A DNA stretch of 64,000 nucleotides from Pseudomonas fluorescens (GTDB lineage: Bacteria > Pseudomonadota > Gammaproteobacteria > Pseudomonadales > Pseudomonadaceae): the NCBI RefSeq assembly GCF_001623525.1, contig NZ_CP015225.1, forward strand, positions 1,240,001 through 1,304,000, given 5' to 3'. Positions 1-7,045 of the stretch are shown here, piece by piece. The stretch's first letter is position 1, and every line of letters starts with the position of its first letter. A program made the translations under genes and the position numbers. Under the pieces are notes generated by a model. That model was not told the origin of the DNA. It did no database searches and saw only the letters and a program-made list of their open reading frames with translations.

Positions 1-708
1 TCACCGAGTTATTTCATGGCATTCAACCAGCAATTCCCGTCGCCGACGACCACCCGCGTCATGCTCACTGACAACTATCGCAGCCACCAACACATCATCG
101 ATGCGGCCGAGCATATTGTTCGCGCCGCTGCGGCTATCCCAGGCAAGAAGGCCAAGGCCAGTGGCGTGTCTTGCTCGCTGAGCCCGGTCAATGTGTTGGA
201 TCGAGACGATGAAGGGCTGGCGCGGCGACTGGATGAGCACTACCGCAAGGGCGATTCGATCTTGATGCTGTATCGAAAAAGCAGCGATAAGCTATTGATA
301 GAAAAGTATATTCAGTCAACAGTTAATGTGGATTCTAGCTTGCCGTGGGAGGCGAGGCGGCTCAGGCAGATGACTTACCACAGTGCCAAGGGGCTCCAGG
401 CTGATGCGGTGTTCCTGCTGGGCGACTGTCAGCACCTGAGCAGTTCACCCTACAAGAACCAGGTCTACCGAATGGCCGGTCTAGGCAAGGACGGTGATGC
501 CGAACCTTACGACTCGGCGCAAAAGGACGAAATCCTGCGCCTGGCGTATGTGGGCATCACGCGTGCGGTGCAGCACTGTTACTGGTACGTCGATGGCCAG
601 GACGGCCAGGCGGCCAATGGGCCCAAGGCTTCGGATCGTATTGCCGGGGACAAGCCCTTTTTTGCTGACCATCGCCGGAGCGTGGCAAATGGCCGGCAAA
701 AAGCCTGA
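1..708 (+). CDS. UvrD/PcrA-like superfamily 1 helicase, C-terminal part (5' end outside window)
   Basis: The reading frame is open from base 1 and ends at TGA 706-708, giving 235 visible residues of a longer protein. An NYRS segment (visible residues about 25-28) matches helicase motif IV. A YHSAKGLQADAV segment (about 126-137) matches motif V, and YVGITRA (about 183-189) matches motif VI, which carries the arginine finger of UvrD/Rep/PcrA enzymes. These motifs make up the second RecA-like domain of an ATP-driven 3'-5' DNA translocase. The N-terminal half with the Walker A motif is not in view, so a full UvrD-like helicase cannot be told apart from a shorter ATP-binding protein with a UvrD C-terminal domain. 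No co-transcribed partner follows. Confidence 0.8.
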   Translation, partial: SPSYFMAFNQQFPSPTTTRVMLTDNYRSHQHIIDAAEHIVRAAAAIPGKKAKASGVSCSLSPVNVLDRDDEGLARRLDEHYRKGDSILMLYRKSSDKLLIEKYIQSTVNVDSSLPWEARRLRQMTYHSAKGLQADAVFLLGDCQHLSSSPYKNQVYRMAGLGKDGDAEPYDSAQKDEILRLAYVGITRAVQHCYWYVDGQDGQAANGPKASDRIAGDKPFFADHRRSVANGRQKA

Positions 709-1019
709 AGCATGATGGCACCTTTGGATAAATGATCTACACCTATGGCAAGGGATTGCATTGCCAAGGTCGGCATGCGGTTGATCGATCGATCACCGCG
801 CGAAATCTTCGCCACGCTCCCTCGATATCGTTCCCACCCGGCTGCCAGAGCCAGGCCTGACTGTGTCCGCTTGGCGGGCGCCAAGGAGGTGCGTCACATC
901 GCTGAGCGTGGACCGTGAACAGGTCTGGCATCGTGCCAACGCCTGATAACAGAAGGAGGCCCTGCGCATCGCTCAACCCTTCGACGGGACGGCAGGCGCC
1001 TCCCGATAAGGAGATATCG
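709..1019. other. Intergenic stretch with no convincing gene
   Basis: These 311 bases separate the helicase gene from the cytochrome gene. A 47-codon frame at 776-917 has no good ribosome binding site and no family I recognise. The only clear signal is the AAGGAG at 1008-1013 that serves the cytochrome gene. A promoter for that gene must lie here, but I cannot place it. Confidence 0.5.
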
Positions 1020-2369
1020 ATGAAGCATTTCCAAGGAAAGATCGCTGCACTACTGGCCCTGACCGGCACGTTGTCCATGGCTGGCGCCCAGGCCGGGACG
1101 TTCCCTGATTACGGCTTCGCGCCACCCAAAAGTTCGTACCCCTCCGCATTTTTCCGGCTCAGTCAGGACTACCCCACCGTGGCGCCGGGCCCGTCTTCGA
1201 TACCGTCGTTTTTCAAGCACCTGCCCGCCAATTTCAGCAATGATTTTGAAAGCTGGCGCACCTACATGAACGAGGTAAAGAACTACTGCCTGGAGGGCAA
1301 TACGGAAGTCGGCTGGAACGTGCAGAAAAACAAGGTTCGTCAGTGGTATCACATGCCTTGGCAACACTATGGCCCCAACGGTCGTGAAGCTATTCACGGG
1401 CTGACCAAAGAGGCGCCGATCCAGCCCAAACAGTTGGCGAGTACCCAAACCGGGAATGGCCAGACCTATGCGGTCGGCATCTATAACGATATAGGGGCGT
1501 ACACCATCGGCCAGGTTTGGAAGGATCCGCAGAACCCTGATCCGAGCTATACCTCGCAACCAAAGGGATTTCCCAATGGCACAGTGGTGTGCAAGGCGTT
1601 GTTCGCAGACATCGATATCAATACGGTCCCCTCGCTGGTCAATCCGGTACTTTGGAGTGCCTACACCGCCAAGGACTTCTACTCAACCAAACGCGCCATC
1701 ACCAAAGTCGCGTTGATTCAGATGGACATCGCCGTCCGGGACACGCGCGTCAAAGATACCGGCTGGTTGTTCGGCACCTTTCAGTACAACGGTGCGATGA
1801 CCGGTAAATCGGGCTGGGACAACCTGGTGCCGGTGGGAATCATGTGGGGGAACGATCCGAAGGAGAACGGCAACGCGTTCACCAACCCGACGCCGACTGA
1901 AACCAAGATCAACCCGACGTTGAAGCAGACCGCGATCAATGCCAATACCAAGGAGCTGCCACCGACCCACCTTGGCTGGAACGGCCGCCTCAACGGCCCC
2001 GTGGACAATCCTCAGGCCTCTTGCCTGAGTTGCCATATGACCGCCGAGTACCAGCAATTGGCGCCAATGAATCCGACCTTCCAAGCCAACCCGCCACCGG
2101 TGGGAGGCGAGGAATGGATGAAATGGTTCCAGAACATCCCGGCTGGACAGCCGTTTTCGCCGGGCACCCGCAGCACGGACTACAGCCTGCAATTGTCCGG
2201 CGCCCTGGCGAACTTCTATGAATGGAAATGCAACCACAGCGGAATCTATGCCGACGGCAAGAATGCTTGCGCCAAAGTCCAGCCCCTTAACCTGATGAAG
2301 GCGAGCAATGCGCCTGAACAAGAGGTGTTTAAAGTACAGCGCAGCCCTGAACTGGAAGAGCTCAAGTAG
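1020..2369 (+). CDS. Secreted mono-haem cytochrome c family protein, function unknown
   Basis: Encodes 449 residues. The start at 1020 has AAGGAG a few bases upstream and opens a Sec signal peptide (MKHFQGKIAALLALTGTLSM, cleavage after AGAQA). An upstream in-frame start would add 35 charged residues ahead of the signal and is less likely. One CxxCH haem c site is present (Cys335, Cys338, His339), followed by a Met two residues on (Met340) and more Met residues further downstream that could be the distal ligand. The region before the haem site is about 300 residues long and matches no domain I know. The protein should be periplasmic and depend on the Ccm system. It stands alone, with a terminator-like hairpin just downstream. 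A role in electron transfer is inferred only from the haem motif. Confidence 0.7.
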   Translation: MKHFQGKIAALLALTGTLSMAGAQAGTFPDYGFAPPKSSYPSAFFRLSQDYPTVAPGPSSIPSFFKHLPANFSNDFESWRTYMNEVKNYCLEGNTEVGWNVQKNKVRQWYHMPWQHYGPNGREAIHGLTKEAPIQPKQLASTQTGNGQTYAVGIYNDIGAYTIGQVWKDPQNPDPSYTSQPKGFPNGTVVCKALFADIDINTVPSLVNPVLWSAYTAKDFYSTKRAITKVALIQMDIAVRDTRVKDTGWLFGTFQYNGAMTGKSGWDNLVPVGIMWGNDPKENGNAFTNPTPTETKINPTLKQTAINANTKELPPTHLGWNGRLNGPVDNPQASCLSCHMTAEYQQLAPMNPTFQANPPPVGGEEWMKWFQNIPAGQPFSPGTRSTDYSLQLSGALANFYEWKCNHSGIYADGKNACAKVQPLNLMKASNAPEQEVFKVQRSPELEELK

Positions 2370-2376
2370 CGTGCCC

Positions 2377-2403
2377 CCGGCCTCGGACAAGCGCCGAGGC
2401 CGG
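2377..2403 (+). terminator. Hairpin after the cytochrome c gene
   Basis: A perfect 10-bp stem, CCGGCCTCGG with CCGAGGCCGG, closes a 7-base loop starting 8 bases after the stop codon. The T tract is poor (ACTTCCT), so it is a terminator-like hairpin rather than a textbook one. Confidence 0.55.
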
Positions 2404-2410
2404 ACTTCCT

Positions 2411-2497
2411 GTGGGGGCGAGCTTGCTCGCGAAAAGGCCGGCACATCCAGCTTCGGTGTGACTGACCCGCCGTCATCGCGAGCAAGCCCGCTCCCAC
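2411..2497. repeat. REPIN (pair of inverted REP sequences)
   Basis: GCGAGCTTGCTCGCGA at the left and TCGCGAGCAAGCCCGCTCCC at the right are inverted copies about 45 bases apart. This is the common Pseudomonas REP doublet. It lies between two convergent genes. Confidence 0.75.
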
Positions 2498-2530
2498 CGG
2501 GCAATGCGTTCGCTCAAACCAGGCAGGCAC

Positions 2531-2968
2531 CTAAGCCATCGGCGGCAACCGCCGCTTGACGGGCGTCTTCTTGACGATGGCCGTATTGGTCTCGGCGTGG
2601 ATATTGAGTTTGTCCAGCAAGGTATCCAGCTGTTCCATCGAGCGCACGTGCAGGCGGGCGATGAAGCAGTCGTCGCCGGTCACCTTGTCGCATTCGGTGA
2701 ATTCAGCGATGGCCTGGATCTGCCGCTCCACTTCCTGCAACTGTCCCGGCAGCGGGCGGATACGCACGATGGCCTGGAGTTGATAGCCGAAGCACTTGGG
2801 GTCGACTTCGACGGTGTAGCCCCTGAGCACACCACGTTCTTCGAGCCGGCGAAGGCGCTCGGCGACACTGGGGGAGGACAGGCCACTGAGGTTTGCCAGG
2901 GCCTTGAGGGAACGTCGGGAATCTTCCATCAGGGCACTGATGAGGATCTGGTCAATATCGTCAGTCAT
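2531..2968 (-). CDS. Lrp/AsnC family transcriptional regulator
   Basis: Encodes 145 residues, the normal Lrp/AsnC length. The start MTDDIDQ at 2968 has GGAG at normal spacing; a longer in-frame extension has no family support. Residues 1-60 form the helix-turn-helix domain (SLKALANLSGLSSPSVAERL), and residues 65-140 form the RAM ligand-binding domain. Such proteins sense amino acids and often control a neighbouring transporter or catabolic gene. Here the gene diverges from an EamA-type exporter across 133 bases, so that exporter is the obvious candidate target (inferred from position). It converges on the cytochrome gene across a REPIN. Confidence 0.9.
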   Translation of the reverse strand: MTDDIDQILISALMEDSRRSLKALANLSGLSSPSVAERLRRLEERGVLRGYTVEVDPKCFGYQLQAIVRIRPLPGQLQEVERQIQAIAEFTECDKVTGDDCFIARLHVRSMEQLDTLLDKLNIHAETNTAIVKKTPVKRRLPPMA

Positions 2969-3101
2969 TTCAACTCCATTAGGTGAATGTGTGAAGTTGC
3001 CTTGATAAAAAAGGTCGAATCGCAGTTTAGCCTTTTTCAAGCCATGGAGAAGCCCCCCGACGGCTCGGCATACTGTGCCCACTTGCTGAAGGAGCCTGAA
3101 G

Positions 3102-3995
3102 ATGGACAAGACCTTACGCCGCGGTTCGCTGGAAATGACTGCCGCCATGCTGATCTCCGGAACCATTGGTTGGTTCGTGCTGGTTTCCGGCCTGCCGGTG
3201 CTGGATGTGGTGTTCTGGCGCTGCGTGTTCGGCGCCGTGACCTTGCTGCTGATCTGCGCCGGTTTCGGCTTTTTGCGCCCCGGCATCCTCACCCGTACCA
3301 CTTTCCTGCTGGCGGTACTCAGCGGTGTGGCGATCGTCGGCAACTGGGTATTGTTGTTTGCCTCCTATTCCCGCGCCTCGATTGCCATCGGCACGGCGGT
3401 GTACAACGTCCAGCCGTTCATGTTGGTGGGGTTGGCGGCGCTGTTTCTGGGGGAAAAAATCACCGCGCAGAAACTGTTCTGGCTGGCGGTGTCGTTTCTC
3501 GGAATGCTGGCCATCGTCAGTGCCCATGGCGAGCAAGGGCAGGGTGGCGATGATTATCTGCTGGGCATTGCCTTGGCGCTGGGGGCTGCGTTGCTGTACG
3601 CCATCGCGGCGTTGATCATCAAGCGTCTGACCGGCACGCCGCCGCATCTGATCGCGCTGATCCAGGTTAGCACCGGCGTGTTGCTGTTGGCGCCCTGGGC
3701 GAACTTCTCGGCGTTGCCGCAGCAAACCGAAGCCTGGGCCAGCCTGCTGACCCTGGGCATGGTGCACACTGGCGTGATGTATGTGTTGCTGTACAGCGCC
3801 ATACAACGCTTGCCGACCGCTTTGACCGGTGCGCTGTCGTTCATCTACCCGATCGCAGCGATCTTCGTCGACTGGTTCGCCTTTGGCCATCGCCTGGAGC
3901 CGCTGCAATGGTTGGGCGTGGCGGCGATCCTGCTGGCGGCTGCCGGCATGCAACAGGGCTGGGGCATCAAGTCGCGGCGCCCAGTCCTGTCGTAG
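3102..3995 (+). CDS. EamA/DMT superfamily transporter
   Basis: Encodes 297 residues. GGAG lies 8 bases before the ATG at 3102. The protein is almost entirely hydrophobic, with about ten transmembrane helices arranged as two EamA repeats (roughly residues 10-140 and 150-285). FLGEKITAQKLFWLAVSFLG is the typical end of the first repeat. This inner-membrane family mostly exports amino acids, nucleosides or other metabolites. The substrate cannot be read from sequence. The divergent Lrp/AsnC gene suggests an amino-acid-like substrate. Confidence 0.88.
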   Translation: MDKTLRRGSLEMTAAMLISGTIGWFVLVSGLPVLDVVFWRCVFGAVTLLLICAGFGFLRPGILTRTTFLLAVLSGVAIVGNWVLLFASYSRASIAIGTAVYNVQPFMLVGLAALFLGEKITAQKLFWLAVSFLGMLAIVSAHGEQGQGGDDYLLGIALALGAALLYAIAALIIKRLTGTPPHLIALIQVSTGVLLLAPWANFSALPQQTEAWASLLTLGMVHTGVMYVLLYSAIQRLPTALTGALSFIYPIAAIFVDWFAFGHRLEPLQWLGVAAILLAAAGMQQGWGIKSRRPVLS

Positions 3996-4014
3996 CCCAC
4001 CGTTCGGGCGTGGA

Positions 4015-5640
4015 TCAGAAGATGTAGTCAGTGGTCAGGAAGTTGGAATCGCGCTCACGGATGATGTCGCTGATCAACGCCTTGTTGTTCTCCTGGAACT
4101 TGGTTGCCACCAGCGTGCGGATGGAAAAGGTGCGCAGTGCATCGTGGACCGACAAGGTACCCTCGGCCGAATTCTTCCGGCCATTGAACGGGAACGTGTC
4201 CGGGCCACGTTGGCACTGGGCGTTGATGTTGATGCGTCCGACCTGGTTGGCGAAGGTGTCCACCAGCTTGCCGACTTGTGCCGGGTTGGTGCCGAAAATG
4301 CTGAGCTGCTGGCCGAAGTCGGATTCCAGTACGTAATCGATGACGGTATTGAGGTCGCGGTACGGCACGATGGGCACGACCGGACCGAACTGTTCCTCAT
4401 GGTAGACCCGCATCGCGGTGTTCACTGGGTACAGCACCGCGGGGTAGAAAAACGAGCTTCGCGATTCGCCGCCATGGGCATTCTTCACTTCTGCACCTTT
4501 GGCGAGTGCATCGGCGACCAGCGAATGCAAGTAATCGACTTTGCTCGCTTCGGGCAGCGGCGTCAGCGCCACACCGTCCTCCCAGGGCATGCCAGGTTTC
4601 AGGGTGGCGAGCCTGGCGTTGAACTTCTCGATGAACGCCGGCGCCACATCCTCATGGACAAACAGAATTTTCAGCGCCGTGCAGCGCTGGCCGTTGAATG
4701 ACAGCGAGCCGGTCAGCGCCTCGTTGACCGCGTTGTCCAGGTCGACGTCCGGCAGCACCAGGCCGGGGTTCTTCGCATCCAGCCCCAGGGCGGCGCGCAA
4801 GCGGTGTGGCCGTGGGTGGAGCTTCTTCAGGTCACTGGCGGCCTTGTTGGTGCCGATAAAGGCGAAGATGTCGATCTTGCCGCTGGCCATCAGCGCGCTG
4901 ACCGTTTCGCGGCCGCTGCCGTAGATCACGTTGATCACGCCCGCCGGGAAGCTGTCGCGGAAGGCTTCCAGCAACGGCCGCACCAGCAGGACGCCGAGCT
5001 TGGCCGGCTTGAACACCACGGTGTTGCCCATGATCAAGGCCGGGATCAGCGTGGTGAAGGTTTCGTTCAGCGGGTAGTTGTAGGGGCCCATGCACAAGGC
5101 CACGCCCAGGGGCACGCGTCGGATCTGCCCGAGGGTGTCCTGTTCCAGCTCGAAGCGGCTGGAGCGCCGGTCCAACTCCTTGAGGGCGTCGATGGTGTCG
5201 ACGATGTAGTCGCAGGTGCGGTCGAACTCCTTCTGGGAGTCCTTGAGGTTCTTGCCGATTTCCCACATCAGCAACTTGACCACGGCCTCGCGTTGCTCGC
5301 GCATGCGTGCCAGGAAGGTTTCCACATGGCGGATGCGCTCGGCAACGCGCATCGTCGGCCACTGGCCCTGGCCGCGATCGTAAGCCCGCACGGCAGCGTC
5401 CAGGGCGGTGAGGGCGGTCTCGGCATCCAGCAGCGGCGTGCTGCCGAGAATCACTTGTTCATCACCCAGCTCACCCGTCAGGTAAACGGGGCTGCGGACG
5501 ACGGCCAGTGGCCCTTGCCAGGTTTCCAGGACGCCGTCGACCAGGTATTCACGCTGTTCGATCCGGCCTTCGAGGCGGTAGGCCGGCGGGATGTCGGTGG
5601 CGCTGGGAAAAAGGTTGGCGAGGAAGGGGACGGTGGTCAT
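4015..5640 (-). CDS. NADP-dependent glyceraldehyde-3-phosphate dehydrogenase-like aldehyde dehydrogenase
   Basis: Encodes 541 residues. GGAG lies upstream of the ATG at 5640. It has the aldehyde dehydrogenase fold and is closest to the non-phosphorylating GAPDH (GapN) branch. GPYNYPLN (residues 185-192) is the cofactor/substrate segment with the conserved Asn, and FNGQRCTALK holds the catalytic Cys320. GapN oxidises glyceraldehyde-3-phosphate to 3-phosphoglycerate while making NADPH. The usual LELGGK segment carrying the general-base Glu reads LGLDAK (residues 285-290), so that position is Gly286. Whether the substrate is truly glyceraldehyde-3-phosphate is therefore open. It converges with the EamA gene 19 bases away and looks monocistronic. 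Confidence 0.75.
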   Translation of the reverse strand: MTTVPFLANLFPSATDIPPAYRLEGRIEQREYLVDGVLETWQGPLAVVRSPVYLTGELGDEQVILGSTPLLDAETALTALDAAVRAYDRGQGQWPTMRVAERIRHVETFLARMREQREAVVKLLMWEIGKNLKDSQKEFDRTCDYIVDTIDALKELDRRSSRFELEQDTLGQIRRVPLGVALCMGPYNYPLNETFTTLIPALIMGNTVVFKPAKLGVLLVRPLLEAFRDSFPAGVINVIYGSGRETVSALMASGKIDIFAFIGTNKAASDLKKLHPRPHRLRAALGLDAKNPGLVLPDVDLDNAVNEALTGSLSFNGQRCTALKILFVHEDVAPAFIEKFNARLATLKPGMPWEDGVALTPLPEASKVDYLHSLVADALAKGAEVKNAHGGESRSSFFYPAVLYPVNTAMRVYHEEQFGPVVPIVPYRDLNTVIDYVLESDFGQQLSIFGTNPAQVGKLVDTFANQVGRININAQCQRGPDTFPFNGRKNSAEGTLSVHDALRTFSIRTLVATKFQENNKALISDIIRERDSNFLTTDYIF

Positions 5641-5762
5641 GTCGTTACTCCATCAATGAAATGAGCCAGGGCAGACGGCTTGCAGGTATAAATCGCTTTT
5701 AGCGTTATACGCCTTAATGGAGGTGTTTTTTAAGTGGCGGCAGTTTGCTTGTGCCGGACTTA

Positions 5763-5801
5763 TGCAGGAGCCGCCTCGCTTCGCTCGACAGCTCCCACAG
5801 G
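5763..5801. repeat. REP-like palindrome
   Basis: An imperfect palindrome with GGAGC and GCTCC ends around a GCTTCGC core sits in the 196-base gap between the GapN-like and autotransporter genes. It resembles Pseudomonas REP hairpins but is a variant. Confidence 0.4.
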
Positions 5802-5836
5802 CCCAGCCTTGGAAAGCGGTGGGCGTTATCAACGAC

Positions 5837-6751
5837 TCACCAGCGCATCCGCACGCCCATGCTGGTAATGATGCCATTGAGGTCGTTGTCGTCGACGTCA
5901 CTGCTGTAATCGGCACTGACATACAGGCTGACCGCCGGCGTGACCCGGGCGACCAGGCCCAGGCCGACTTCGACGGTAGAGGATTTTCGGCTGCTGCTGA
6001 TCTTGTCGACCTTATCCAGGGACACCGTGCCGGCGCCCTGGACGGTGTGCCACAGGTTGGTTCGCAGGTAAGGCTCCACACCGAGGCCGTTGACCTGGTA
6101 GTTACCCTTGAGGCGTGCGCCAACGCGGCCGCTCCAACTGCTCAGTTCATCGCCGGTGCCGCTCTCGGCATTCGGCGTATCGAGGGTGATGCGCTGGTTG
6201 ATCAGTTGCGCCTGGGGTTCGACCACCCAGTGGGTGCTGATGCCAATAGGGAAGCCACCTTCGACCGACAGCGTCACCGCATGGCCTTCGGTGGCCTGGC
6301 GCTGGCCTTGTTCGGTGCGGCTGTAGCCATTGATCCGGCCGCCGCTGGCGCTCAGGTCGACGTGCCAGCCCGCGGGGCCGGTCAGGCTCCAGTAGGCGCC
6401 GAGGCTCGAACCTTTCAGGTTGACGGCATCTTTGTCCGGGTCGGCCAGCGCGGGCATCACCAGCAGGCCGCCGCCGGTTGAAGTGATCTGCTGTTGCCCA
6501 GTGATCAGTCCCATGCGCTGGGTATGACCGTCGCCGTTTCGCACTGTGAACAGGGCGGGGCTTTTGCCGGAAGCAGGCTCACTTCCAACCAGTGCGGTAT
6601 CGAGGTGGGTGGATGATGTTCGGTCGTACCAGGGCTGCACGGTCTCCTCGGCAGGCCAGGCCTGGACCTCCATGGATGAAAGCAGCAGCAACGATGTCGA
6701 GACGGTATGGAAAGTGGTGGTGAGCGCTTGTGGACGGAGGGAAGTTTTCAT
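5837..6751 (-). CDS. Autotransporter beta-barrel protein lacking a passenger
   Basis: Encodes 304 residues from the ATG at 6751. It has a signal-peptide-like N terminus (residues 1-36, cleavage near EVQA). Almost all the rest matches the translocator barrel of the next gene: EPQAQLINQRITLDT, GARLKGNYQV and EPYLRTNLWHT align with the equivalent segments there. It ends in VRMRW, an outer-membrane protein C terminus with a terminal aromatic residue. There is no repeat passenger and no proline-rich linker. It may be a free-standing porin-like barrel, a partner of the neighbouring autotransporter, or a decayed paralogue; the frame is intact. An upstream in-frame start would add 29 basic residues and was not chosen. 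Confidence 0.75.
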   Translation of the reverse strand: MKTSLRPQALTTTFHTVSTSLLLLSSMEVQAWPAEETVQPWYDRTSSTHLDTALVGSEPASGKSPALFTVRNGDGHTQRMGLITGQQQITSTGGGLLVMPALADPDKDAVNLKGSSLGAYWSLTGPAGWHVDLSASGGRINGYSRTEQGQRQATEGHAVTLSVEGGFPIGISTHWVVEPQAQLINQRITLDTPNAESGTGDELSSWSGRVGARLKGNYQVNGLGVEPYLRTNLWHTVQGAGTVSLDKVDKISSSRKSSTVEVGLGLVARVTPAVSLYVSADYSSDVDDNDLNGIITSMGVRMRW

Positions 6752-6963
6752 GGGGGCCTGCCTTGCAATCGCATGCGTTTCTCGCTTTTTGGCGTCTCTC
6801 CTACCCCGAATGAGGGGCGACCGAATGGATTGAGGCAAGCCTCTGGCGGCCCGTGTTGGCGGGTTCCAGAGGCCTGCCCCTGACTGTATTTCCGGGGGTA
6901 GTACGGTGTAGTCAAGAAGACCGATGGCGGCGCGTCAAGAAAATGAACGATGAATGGCAAAAT

Positions 6964-6992
6964 GAAATCAGCGCTAATAAAGCGCTGATTTC
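6964..6992 (-). terminator. Rho-independent-type terminator of the autotransporter gene
   Basis: A perfect 11-bp stem (GAAATCAGCGC / GCGCTGATTTC) with loop TAATAAA lies 53 bases beyond the stop at 7046. On the minus strand it is followed by a short T run (ATTTTG). Confidence 0.65.
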
Positions 6993-7045
6993 AATTGGTT
7001 ATTGTGGTGGGTATTCGGGCGTCAAACCTCTGTCGTAGACCCTGT

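Noticed and set aside
776..917. 47-codon frame between the helicase and cytochrome genes
   Set aside because: No ribosome binding site and no recognisable product; it may be chance.
915..1019. 35-residue N-terminal extension of the cytochrome protein
   Set aside because: It places charged, Pro-rich residues ahead of a good signal peptide, while AAGGAG sits just before the ATG at 1020.
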